Below are positions 21,962 through 33,125 of a stretch of DNA of 64,000 bases, piece after piece. The translations under genes and the position numbers were made by a program. The notes under the pieces were generated by a model that worked only from the letters and a program-made list of their open reading frames with translations, made no database searches and was not told where the DNA came from. Numbering within the stretch: position 1 is the first letter of the stretch; each line of letters starts with the position of its first letter. Source of the stretch: Parietaria judaica (lineage: Eukaryota > Streptophyta > Magnoliopsida > Rosales > Urticaceae); the NCBI GenBank assembly GCA_954871525.1, contig OX940866.1, positions 13,415,001 through 13,479,000 on the forward strand, given 5' to 3'.

Positions 21962-22920
21962 AAATCAACAATAAGGATTACCAAAATTAATAGTTTCATT
22001 AAATTGTAGAAAATTAACATTTAGAAGAGTGTCCAATGAGAAGACAAGATTTAGACAAAAAAGAAAAAGAAAAAAAAAAGAGGAGGGTAGGTAGGTAGGT
22101 GAACAAGAAAGTAGCAACTATTTTGGCTGTGTTTGGTAGCCTTCTTCAAAACACTTTTTGACTTTTTCAACTCCAACAGTAAAACATAAATGCCATACCG
22201 TGTGTTTGGTGAGCTTTTCTCCTGACTTTAATTTATTTGCTTTTCTTTTCTTTTTCATTAATTCTTCACAAAAGTCAGATGAACCATAAAGCCCTTTTCT
22301 CTTTTCTTCACTCGTTTCTTATCCTCTCTTTCTCTCCCTCTGCTAGCCTTAAACCTCATTCTCTCATCGACCTCACGCACAAACCAAACTCGACCGACCT
22401 CGACCGCCGAACGCCCACCGCCTACCGCCAACCTCTGACCTCTCTCCCTCACCGAGCTTCGTCGCTGTCTTCCACTGAGCATTCGACCTCACGCACACAC
22501 CGACCTCGACCCCTGACCTCGATCGCCGAACGTCGGCTGCCTACCTCTGACCTCGAATTCTCTCCCTCGCCGAGTTCGTCGCTGTCTTCCACTGAGCATC
22601 GACTTCTCTCTCGCCAAGCTCTTCCGCCGTGCTCCACCGAAAGTCGACTTCTCTCTCTCGCCGATCTCCATTGCGATCCTCCTCCGAGTCACTTGTAAGT
22701 AATTTTTATGATACTATTTGGTAAAAATTAGAAATCAATAACTGTGATTGTGATATGAAAATCTAGGGCTTCTTTTTTGTTGTTGTTTATGATGATTATG
22801 AAGAATTTTTTTTACCCTATTTGTTGTTCTTCATGGTTGTTGTTTTGGGTCGTTCATGACTATTGTTGGTCTTTGTCATTTGGTGGTGTTGGCGGTTTTG
22901 AACTTTAGATTTTTTGAACA

Positions 22921-23880
22921 ATGGATGACACCGCACAATGGCCCGAGGCAGCGGAGAAATTTTTCATTAATCTTTGTTATGAAGAAAGTAAACGACGGAT
23001 GGGGCCGCCTCAATTAGATAAACGCAACTGGAGTAAGATCGAGCTAAAAATGATAGCCGAGCACGGCAAGGCATATCGGTGTGATCGTTTGAAACAAAAG
23101 TGGCACAGACTGAAGAGCGCAACTAAGATCTTCCAAGGACTTACTGAAGCCACAGGGTTTGGATGGGATCACGAAAATAATACAGTTTCTGCTGAAGATG
23201 AAGTTTGGGATTCATATATACAGGTGTTAGTTTATTTATTGACAATTTAATCATTTAACTTATGACTTCCATATTTAACGTATATTCTTTGATTTTCATA
23301 AAGTTCCCGACGCTAAAAGGTTTAAAAAGCACGGCTTGGCTAATTATGATAAGCTTAGTGAGATGTTTGCTGGCAAGTCTGCCACCGGTGCATTGGCGAT
23401 GGGGCCAAATGACGTGGCAACTTTCAGTAAAGCTACGGGATCTGCGCGTAAAGAGAAGGTCATAACTGATCCTCCTATTGTAGAGGAGGTTGGAGATTCT
23501 TCTGATGAGGTATTTGAGGTCGGAAAAAAAACCCGGAGAAATCGACAGAAAAATCGACATCAAAGAAGCGAAAGTCATCTGCGTTTCAAGACGCCATTGA
23601 ATCACAAACTGAATCAGAGCGTTATACAAGTGATCGATTGATTACATTTTTGGAAGAGAAAGAAGCAAGGAAGATATCTGCGCATGCTGATTCGATGTCT
23701 CGGGATGAAGTTCTTCTCAAAGAATGTGTCGACAAACTTAATAAGCATCAAGAGAATGTCACTGGCCCGCGATACAGTGGATTTATGATGGAGCTTGTGA
23801 AGTCAAAGGACTTACGTATTGCATTTTTGCAAATTCCGGATGAGTTGACTTTGCATTTCCTTACTCATGTTGGAGTTTAG
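22921..23880 (+). pseudogene. Harbinger ORF1, Myb/SANT-like DNA-binding protein (one frameshift)
   Basis: Exon 1 (22921-23223) encodes DDTAQWPEAAEKFFINLCYE, then DKRNWSKIELKMIAEHGKAY and DRLKQKWHRLKSATKIFQGL: a Myb/SANT-like trihelix with the family's W residues. Exon 2 continues with DAKRFKKHGLANYDKLSEMF and an acidic linker. At the run of eight A in GGAAAAAAAACCC (about 23521-23533) the frame must shift to reach KSTSKKRKSSAFQDAIESQT and the C-terminal FLEEKEARKISAHADSMSRD. Known role of this family: nuclear import and end binding together with the transposase. The exon 2 acceptor phase is uncertain. Confidence 0.75.
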
Positions 23881-24117
23881 TTATGATATTATTGATGTTT
23901 AAACAATTTGTTGAGTCTCGTTTGAATTTTAATTGCTTGTTTTTTAATCGTTATGTGTTTTTTAAGTTCCGGAGTTGTTTCGATTTAAGTTGTTTATGTT
24001 TGAGTTGAATTATGTATGACTTTGATACATTTAGTACTAAATGAATTTCTTTGCTTTTATTTGCTTTACATATCATTCTGTATTATTTTAATGTTAATTG
24101 ATTCGTTTAAATAGATT

Positions 24118-25418
24118 ATGGATTCAAGTGAAGATGAGGAAGTTCTTATCATGGACAACCTTATTCGTCTTGCCAATCGGAGTAATCGAAGAAGAATATT
24201 AGTACAAATGCATGAAGAATCACGAAGAATCCAACGGTTGCCTCGGAGAATGACGATGGAAAGTGGACATGATTATGTTTACGGTATGATTAATAATCCC
24301 AACAAAGCGCCATTATACGAGATGTGTCGCATGTACAAGGAGCCTTTCATGGCGATAGTTGACCTCATTCGACATTTGATACCACCCGGTAACATATCAC
24401 CCGAGGAATCGTTCATGATGTTTATGAAAGTTCTTGCGCATTCAGACAGAAATAGAGCCGTTCAAGATAGATTTAATCATTCCGGAGAGACCATTAGTAG
24501 ACATTTTAGATATGTTCTCGATGCAATAAGTCAATTGGCACCCGATGTAATAAAGCATCCTGGTTGTACAACGACGCCTCCAGAAATTGAATATAACCCA
24601 AAATATTGGCCATGGTTTAAGGTACGATTTTTTACTATACATATTATATTTTAATTCAAAGTTATTAATGGAGTTTTACATATTTTATTTTCAAGGATTG
24701 CATCGGCGCTATTGACGGTACTCATATTGGTGTAGTTGTACCCACCGAAGACCAAGCCAATTACCGAGGTCGAAAAGGAAAATGTACAATCAACGTGATG
24801 GCCGCTTGTACCTTTGATATGTTGTTCACGTACGTTCATACGAGATGGGAAGGTTCGGCATCGGACTCGCGAATATTGCGTGAGTTACTTTTGACCGAGA
24901 ATACAAGCTTTTACATACCGCAAGGGGCACAATACTATGTAGTGGATGGAGGGTATCCTAATGAGCCCGGTTTTTTGGCACCGTATCGCACCACATGTTA
25001 TCACATATCCTAGTTTAGAGAAAATAGGCAAATGAGTGGGCATGAAGAACTTTTTAACTACCGACATTCGTCGCTACGCAATGTCATAGAGAGATGTTTC
25101 GGCGTAGTCAAAGCACGATTTCCCATTCTAAAGCATATGTCGTGTTATCCTCTACATAAACAAGGCCGTATAGTTATGGCATGCTTTATAATACATAATT
25201 TAATAAAAATATTTGCAAACGATGACCCTTTGTTTACAAGATGGAATCAAGATGTTCATGTTGATGATATCGAAGGTGGAAGTTCCAAAGAGGTTGTAGA
25301 TGAAGATGTGCATGAAGATGATGGAATCTCATTCACAAACGCAACTTCAAATGCCCGACGATTACATACCGAGTTTAGAGATTTTATTGCCAATGATATG
25401 TGGAACCATTATTCATGA
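24118..25418 (+). pseudogene. Harbinger transposase (DDE), one in-frame stop
   Basis: Exon 1 is 24118-24621 and exon 2 is 24696-25418, phase 0. The catalytic triad is visible: D in CIGAIDGTHIGVVVP, D in YYVVDGGYPNEPGFLAPYR and E in SLRNVIERCFGVVKARFPIL. A TAG at 25011-25013 interrupts exon 2 just after TTCYHIS and before FRENRQ; the frame then stays open to the C terminus MWNHYS. A helix-turn-helix-like region (SGETISRHFRYVLDAI) precedes the catalytic core. Length, about 409 codons, is normal for the family. A single stop and otherwise clean frame suggest recent inactivation. Confidence 0.88.
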
Positions 25419-25818
25419 TGTGTACTTATTCAAGATTATGTAGTACTTATTTTTATATAATTAGATGTTTATATATAGTCAGATGTTTCTATAATTGATA
25501 TAGTTATATTTATTACAGTAATGTATTAAAAATATGATTTAAAAATAAAAACTGAAAACAGAATAATGTACCAAACAGTTATTCTGTTTTTTTATTATTT
25601 GAATAAGAAAAATCAAAATGTATACCAAACAGTTATTTAAAATCAACTGTACATTTTTACAGTTTAACTATAAAACTTTGAGTAAAGAAAACAAAAAACA
25701 GTTTGAGTTGCCTACCGAACACAGCGTTTGTGTCCTTTTGGTACTTCTCTGCTTTCTTCTTCTTCTTCTTCTTCTTCGTTTTCTCCGCCGGCGATTCTCT
25801 CAGCCTCCAGTCCAGAAG

Positions 25819-28364
25819 ATGCTGTGGCTTCGTTCCCTTGCGCGGCCACACCTGAGATCTTCCATTCTCCGGCGACATTGCAGCTTCTCCTCTTCCTCCT
25901 CCTCCGCGGCCGCCATCGAAGCCGACCGAACCCTCAGAGAAGGCCCCAGGAACGACTGGGCTCGCCCCGAGATTCAGGCCGTCTACGACTCCCCCCTCCT
26001 CGATCTCCTCTTCCATGGCGTCAGTCCTCTCTCCTCTCTCTTGTTTTCCGTTTGGGTCTCTGATTTCTCGCTTGCATTTTGTTATATGAACAAGGAAATG
26101 GTAGATCATATATCGAAGTGTATTGTGAAACTGAAGGTGTTTGGGGTTGTTTCTTACAGGCACAAGTTCACAGACACGCTCACAACTTCAGGGAAGTGCA
26201 GCAGTGCACTCTCCTGTCTATCAAGACGGGTGGGTGCAGCGAGGACTGCTCGTATTGCCCGCAGTCGTCGAGGTACGATACGGGGCTCAAAGCCCAGAAG
26301 CTTATGACCAAGGACGCCGTGATAGAGGCTGCGAAAAAGGTTGATATTACTTCCTCATCTTGTGCTTTCTGCGCTATATTGAATCCGTGAATTTGACTGT
26401 TCTGGTCGGGTCGCCTTAGAAGTGAATCGGAAATTCGATGCTCGTACTATTACGTGTTTCGCTTGAAGGGCAAATTACGTGTTTCTATATCTGGTTTCTT
26501 GTCTCGCTACTGACTTATCTGCTACCAAGCAGCAAAATAACAAGAGAGTATTATTTTCTTAACTGAGCTTAAACTGGAATTGTTTGCTTGAGATTATCCG
26601 GGACGACGATATTGAGGTTTCGGGTGGTATGTTATGTATTTGCTCCAATTCAGTAGTAGCAGTGGTCTGGTTTCTGTTGTCTGTGTACATTGGCTTGGCT
26701 TTTCAGTGGTCATCTTACTAAAATAATTTTGAAATATTGAACAAGGTCAGTGTTTTTGCTGGGAAACAAAGCCTCGTGTTACGACAAGCTGCTCTTTAAT
26801 TGATCGCATTGCATTTTTTTCTTCAATTCAAGTTAGCGATAGACACATACTTCCATATATTTATAGCTTAACCTTCTATAAACATAGTGACATACCCGTA
26901 TCTAGTAAGTTAGTTATTTAGGCATTCGTTTTTGTTTGAAAATTTTATTCTTGATTTCCGATCTTCTGCTTTTATCTGATGTAGTTCATTTGTTGCTTGC
27001 ATTGACACAAAATTCCTTCTTCGGCAGGCAAAAGAGGCTGGTAGCACTCGGTTTTGCATGGGTGCAGCATGGAGAGAGACAGTGGGTAGAAAGACTAATT
27101 TTAATCAGATTCTCGAATATGTTAAAGAGATAAGGTAACGAATGAATGCAAAATTAAATATCGGTTTAAGAGTTTCTTTCGTGGGAATTTTATTGATTTT
27201 GTTACGCTACTGATGTGTATATAACAGCAACTATGTTAATATTTCGTGAGCTGACATTTTGTTATGATCGCATACTCGGTAACAGAAATTTCCAACTCCG
27301 TCACCTGATCGTATAAAAGAGTAGCAATATTATTCGTCTTGTAATGATGATTAACGAATAAGATATCAACATTGCAGGGGCATGGGAATGGAAGTGTGCT
27401 GCACATTGGGCATGATTGAGAAACAACAAGCCGAAGAACTCAAGAAGGCTGGCCTCACGGCTTACAATCATAATCTTGATACTTCTCGGGAATACTACCC
27501 GAACGTCATTACAACAAGGACTTATGATGACCGCTTGCAAACTCTCGAGTATGTACGTGATGCGGGGATCAACGTTTGTTCTGGTATTTTCCCCCCCTTT
27601 CTTTTAGCTCGTTTCCACAAAATTATGGTTCTCTTTCTTTTAGCTCGTTTCAACAACAAAAAACAAAAAAAATCTTCTTTCTTTTATTTAATTTATAATA
27701 CTTTTTTTCTTCTTCATGAGCTTCGAAAATGTGTATAAGTTTGATTAGTCAATCGATTACTTGAATTTGATTGAGTTCCAAGTGCTATATTTCGGAAATT
27801 GATTACTTTTGTATAATCAGCTTAGTGGTTTCAATCATCAACAGGGGGAATAATCGGGCTTGGAGAAGCAGAGGAGGATCGGGTCGGTTTGTTGCATACT
27901 TTGGCGACACTACCCAGTCACCCGGAGAGCGTTCCCATCAACGCATTGCTCGCTGTGAAAGGCACGCCTCTCCAAGACCAAAAGGTAGCTACTGCTCACT
28001 TAAAACAGTCTGCGAATTTCTTTTGTCCAATTCTCAACCTCTTTTGACGCCAAATTTCACGCAGCCGGTGGAAATATGGGAGATGATAAGGATGATCTCC
28101 ACGGCGCGCATTGTGATGCCTAAAGCAATGGTGCGGCTATCGGCTGGCAGAGTCCGGTTCACCATGGCAGAGCAGGCACTGTGCTTCCTCGCCGGAGCAA
28201 ATTCTATCTTCACCGGCGAGAAGCTGCTGACAACACCCAACAATGACTTTGATGCCGATCAAACAATGTTCATGCTGTTGGGGCTGATCCCAAAACCTCC
28301 GAGTTTCACCGACGAATTGACGGAATCAGAGGCTTGTCAGGAAGCTGTTTCGGGAACCGCTTAA
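25819..28364 (+). CDS. BIO2: Biotin synthase, mitochondrial
   Basis: Six exons: 25819-26019, 26160-26339, 27028-27134, 27378-27583, 27845-27984, 28065-28364; 377 codons with matching phases. The enzyme inserts sulfur into dethiobiotin to make biotin, the last pathway step, and acts in mitochondria. The first 30 residues ([19 protein letters not shown] and a Ser run) look like a mitochondrial presequence. The radical-SAM motif CSEDCSYC places C93, C97 and C100 at the 4Fe-4S cluster. Cysteines in GMEVCCTLG and [19 protein letters not shown] and the arginine in AMVRLSAGR match the 2Fe-2S ligands of the family. [15 protein letters not shown] is also diagnostic. The PIF/Harbinger element ends 92 bp upstream of the ATG, so the core promoter lies in or next to transposon sequence. 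Confidence 0.97.
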
Positions 28365-28503
28365 ATCACAGGCTCTATAACAGAGAATAGAACTGCAGAG
28401 TAGCTGGTAGCCTGTTACGTCGGATCGGTCTATATATTCGAGGAACTGAGCATTATATTCTTGATCACCCTGGCCTTGTTATTTTCATTTTCGAGCTGCA
28501 AAT

Positions 28504-28562
28504 TGTTCTCGTAAATTTATGACAAGCTCTCCGTGATACGCAAATGCAGCCTCGTAAATTTT
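28504..28562. repeat. Dispersed 58-bp repeat, copy 2 (3' of BIO2)
   Basis: About three mismatches from 15201-15259. It begins 140 bp after the BIO2 stop, so it may lie in the 3' untranslated region. Confidence 0.75.
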
Positions 28563-29402
28563 CAACCTTCTCGGTCTGTACTTCCGTCAACGGCAGTTTC
28601 TAGTTTTAGTGACGATTGTATGATCTTGAAAACGCATCACTTTAAAGTTGTCTAGTTTTAATTTTATCATTTTTAATGAAAATTTTAAAGAAACAAGACA
28701 CATTTGCCATCGTGAACCGGTGATTTTTTAAGACAGAGATTTAAAGAGTTTTAAAGAAATCTTTTCGAAACAAGTAAAATTCAAAGGAGTTTAAGGAATA
28801 TACAGGGCCGGTCCCAACTTAAATGGGACCCTATGCAAGGTATATGCAACACCGGTCTAGAATGACCATGTTACACGCATTGGTATTTACTAAATGATGT
28901 TACATTTTTTTTCCTACGTAGCTATAGACGTACTACGAATTTAAAAGCTATAATACCGTAGGTATCTTTCATAATATTCGTAGCTCAAAATATAAGTTCG
29001 CTAGTTCTTTACTTTTTAGAGGATCAAAATCCATTTAATACACATATTTTATCCCTAAAGATTTGGCCCGAGAGGTCTATGTCTATATATAATAGCATTG
29101 CTGATGATCTGAGATTTACAACCAACCTTCGAGCTAATCACTGATTTCCCGTATCACAAGAACTACGTAAGCTAAAGCCCAATAAGTAGAAATCGAATAC
29201 AAACAGACTAATAGAACTCCCAATTTTTTTTAACGTTAAACAATATTTTAATTTTTCATGTGTGGTACCTCATATTTCGTTCAATTAAGATTCCCAAAAT
29301 CTTTTACCGAGCAATAAATGTAGTGTATATTGTTAAATTCTTGCTTAGGTTCTTCCTGGTCCCAACGTGTCTCAAAACTATGACACTTTACTAATCTTCA
29401 CT

Positions 29403-29595
29403 GTTCTGGGCAATTCTTACGGAACATGATATAGCACTTTCTTCCGCCGTCCCGGGCAATTCCTATGGAAAGCGGACCTTTGATATGTCACTATTTGACG
29501 CTTACATGGCAAGTGTTTTATTCTCCATTAAGATACATACTATTCCGGGCGATTCCTATGGAATAAGCATTGTTCCGGGCGATTTTTAACGGAAC
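29403..29595. repeat. Four related short hairpins
   Basis: Copies at 29403-29425, 29449-29470, 29542-29564 and 29572-29595 share GGGC(A/G)ATT in the loop. They have complementary ends such as GTTCC...GGAAC and ATTCC...GGAAT. The stem ends co-vary between copies (GTTCT/GGAAC, ATTCC/GGAAT, GTTCC/GGAAC). Confidence 0.6.
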
Positions 29596-30994
29596 ACGGA
29601 GAGTGGGACAATCCTACAATCAAGTAATTAACAAGGTACGCAATAACTCAAAAATAAAGGTACCACACTTTCACAAAGCACTATGATCTTAGTTTCGTAA
29701 GTTAAAAAGCCTTTTGTTTCACAATATAAAATATCTCGTTCCACAAAGCATCGATAAATATTCTTTATATTGCTCTTGTGATATGTTTTGAGATGATTTC
29801 TACTTACCTCGAGTCCTTAAATGCTTGTTTTGTGAGATATATCGAGCCCCCGCCAAACCGGGTGTGCTAATTACCTTGCTATGAAATCGGTGGACTTAGA
29901 GACAAGCTAGGCATCAATAGCAACCAAATCGTTGTTCTGGTGGCGATGGAAAAAGGGAAAAGGGTAGCAATTAAGGAGTGAGGGAATGAAACTTATTGAG
30001 AAGGACTAAAGGTGTAAAAATATGATCATGAATGTTCTAATAAAGTGTGGCTAGGTTGTAAATTTTTATTTATTTTATTTGATCCTTAAGACATAATAGT
30101 CCTCAAAATAACATTATTAGTGACTAACTCAACTACTTCTTATAACAGGCACATTATATTTATAATACTATATGTAAACATATATATAAAATTTATTAGC
30201 ACACTGGTTTTTTGTTTTGGAGTCTCGGCTTCTCACACTGCATCTAAAGATCAAAAATTGTGTTAATGTCAAATGATAAAATAATATATTTCACGTCTGT
30301 ATTTTGCTTCATAAATGTATTTATCACATAACAAAATTATTTTATCGACATTACCTAAAATTTACTTACGTAAAGATACCAGGCATTACAATATAGTTCG
30401 AGGCCCGTAGCGATATCATGTAAATATGTTACAAAATATAATTTATAGATAATGTACTATTTATATAATACACTAAAAATCGATGATAAAACTACGAGAC
30501 AAAAGCACTAATAGATAATTAGATTTACGGTCATTGTTATGGATTACTAGTAGTCATAATTATTAGCGTAAAATGGTTATCTGTTTCAAGGAGAAAGAAA
30601 TAAGATCAGGTCTTATATTAATATTAATACGATCAATAAATAAAATATCAATATAAGTTTCACTACAAAAAGTTATGTTCTTGCATTATATTAGATATTT
30701 TCCAAATTTTTATTAATAAGTGATTAAGCGTTTTCATATTATAAGGTTTTTTCATTACGTTTATTATTATCTATTAATTTATGATATATACTTATATTAG
30801 GAAAAAAAAATAGATAAGATGCTGAAGGCCTAAGGAGTTTTAAAGATATTTCTTTTAATAAGGTTAACTTTACAAATTAACATCCAGTGCAAACTATGCA
30901 TACATTGATACGTTATGGGCTTATTGTCAATGACTGTCCATTCGATACCTCCAGTTTTTAATGACTACCATAGAAGACGAGTTTATCCGGTATC

Positions 30995-31335
30995 AAACGC
31001 CAGAAGGATGAACCAAACTAGAGCTATTTTTCTCAATAGCCGTGATAGCTTCTACTTCACATTGCATTTTTTCCATGTCCGTGTTCTTTGGTTCAGCCAT
31101 AGTTGCTACCTTGAGTTGTGCAATGGTTTTTCTGGCCTCGATCGTAAACATTGCGAAGAAAGTTGTCTGACTCCTTGATGCCAAGCAGGTTGCCATTCAG
31201 AATGCCAGAAACTATCTTCAAGGTTGCATTCAGCTCAGTCTTGAAAACGGTCGGGACGCCAGCTCTAATGTCTCGTACGAACTCGCTGAGGAAGTGTACG
31301 TGAGGTTCCAATATGCTGGAGAGCTAGGTAATTGA
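30995..31335 (+). pseudogene. Unrecognised coding-like fragment with an in-frame stop
   Basis: The plus frame has a hydrophobic stretch (SVFFGSAIVATLSCAMVFLA), a TGA at about 31168-31170, then VAIQNARNYLQGCIQLSLEN and ELAEEVYVRFQYAGELGN before a stop. It looks like a decayed protein-coding piece with a membrane segment. I do not recognise the family. The opposite strand is also partly open. Confidence 0.3.
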
Positions 31336-31841
31336 AGAAGGAATTGTTCATCTAGTATATTTTCAAATTTCATCTTTCAATGATCGAGAGTACATTGATC
31401 AAGATAATTGTAAAAACATATTAAAGAATTGACAGAGCATTTTATTAGTTGAGACATAGTAACGTAGCAACTTATTTGTGATAGCACATTCAAAACATAT
31501 ATAACTTTTAACTCTGAATTGCTCCTAAAAGTTCGATATGGGATTTTAACTCATACGCTATTAAATAATCTATTTTAAATTAAATCTAATCTAATGGAAT
31601 TTTAAAAATTTAGTTCAACGCGGGACTTTTGACTGCAAGTAAAAAACCCTAATGAATAAGAGTTGAATCGTGTCATATGAGCAACAAATGAGAAAATTAT
31701 AGCTAAATTACAAAAAAAAATGTAGATTTATGACGGAGTTAGTATCATCGATGTCGGTATTTAACTCCGACATCAGAGACAAGTAAGGGTTGTGGTAAAG
31801 ATGGCGTGATCCACTCATTTTCGGAAATCGAAATCGAAGTG

Positions 31842-32345
31842 GCAGAGCCAGAATTCTGACTAAGAGGGGGCGAAAATTAATTGACTATAAATTTCATAAT
31901 AAAACGAGACAATAAAACTACTACTATACATTGCATTATAACTATTTTTTATGAACTTTCGGTTCATGAAAATAGAACATTAGGATCTCTATATGATTAG
32001 AAATCTACATGTTACATTCTCAAAATATTAATATAATTTTTTTCTAATATTTAAAACTTTGCATGTCTTAAATTGATGGGGGGTTTTTACCCTCTAGTTT
32101 TGTAAGTTGTAAATGTTTTAGTATACCTATAATTAAGTAAAGCACAAAATAATTGAACCTTGGTCTATAATTTGGAGGAGAACTTTAAGAGTATCAAAAT
32201 TCCACTACACTATAATGATATTTAGTCTATCAATGCTATGTTTATTATTTATATATAAATTTATGATATATAATTAAAAATAAAAATAACGTGCTCGGAC
32301 CAAGTGGGGGCGGCCGCCCCCGCTCCGCCCCCCTTGACTCCGCCC
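31842..32345. mobile_element. Probable hAT-type MITE
   Basis: The left end GGCAGAGCCAGAATTC and the inverted right end GGCGGAGTCAAGGGGGGCGG are similar, with G/C runs inside each. Flanks TCGAAGTG and CGGAAGTG look like a decayed 8-bp duplication. The interior is AT-rich without a gene. Confidence 0.45.
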
Positions 32346-33125
32346 CGGAAGTGCTCGTCTCCAAGTTTTAACTGTTCAAATAAATACTTTATCTTTGTTT
32401 ATCCGTGTAAGCTTTCTTCTTTCTATTTTATAAATTTATTTATTGTGTTCTTACTAAGAAAATCAAACGATGCTTCTTGAAGAAAGAAAAGGTCTTCTCA
32501 TACCAAGTGCCATTAAAATAATATTGCGATAGAGCATTACTAAAAAGTTTAATAACTGGTGATTTTGATAAGAATGCTAGACTTTCATTGCATAATTGAA
32601 ATAATTTATTTTTTCAGTACTTATATTTATATTTATAAGCGATATTTTTTATACTACTACGCGAAGCGAGATAAAATAAATGGGCGTAAAAAAAGAAAGA
32701 GAGGGATGTGGTTTTTTCTCGCTTTTGGCAACTTTTGGCATAGCGGCCCCCCATCGGGAGGTAGTTTGAAAAAATTAGAACAAAACCTGAAAGTCATCTT
32801 CTGCAAGTTTTACCTAATCAAATATAAGACTTTATCTTTGCTTATCCTTGTACAAGTCCTTCTCTTGATTTCTTAATTTTATCAATCTATTTTGTTCTTA
32901 CTAGGAAAACGAACAAGGATGCTTCTAGATGAAAGAAAATGTATTATTGTTACGTCATTGCCATTATATTTTGACCGAGTTTGGAAATCTAAATAATTGA
33001 AAAGATAATACAAATTTAAGACACTAGTTTGTATAAATTAATACTTAGTTTCATTCTACCATCCTAAAGTGAAGAACAAAAAGAAAAACTTTTACGAAGA
33101 GCGATCCAAATCCGGAGAATCCAAC
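32346..33125. other. AT-rich intergenic DNA
   Basis: I see no gene, RNA or element boundary in this stretch apart from poorly conserved similarity to the repeat units that follow. Confidence 0.5.

Larger units (their letters stand above)
22125..25726 (+). mobile_element. PIF/Harbinger-type DNA transposon, nearly intact
   Basis: Terminal inverted repeats GGCTGTGTTTGGTAGCC (left) and CGCTGTGTTCGGTAGGC (right, inverted) are flanked by TTT on both sides (22122-22124, 25727-25729), the 3-bp duplication expected of this superfamily. Subterminal TACCAAACAGTTATT occurs twice near 25568 and 25621. It carries the two canonical genes, a Myb/SANT-like protein (22921-23880) and a DDE transposase (24118-25418), in the same orientation. 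A GC-rich leader (22270-22690) ends in a GTAAGT donor, suggesting a spliced 5' leader. The element lies immediately upstream of BIO2. Confidence 0.9.
28365..30900. other. AT-rich intergenic DNA downstream of BIO2
   Basis: No gene supported. It holds the 58-bp dispersed repeat copy 2 (28504-28562), a GGGCCGGTCCCAACTTAAAT remnant near 28805 that resembles hAT-type ends, and a cluster of short hairpins at 29403-29595. Confidence 0.6.

Noticed and set aside
22237..22698. 153-codon Ser/Pro/Leu-rich ORF at the left of the Harbinger element
   Set aside because: It lies in the GC-rich untranslated leader, has internal duplications, lacks a family signature and ends at a GTAAGT donor.
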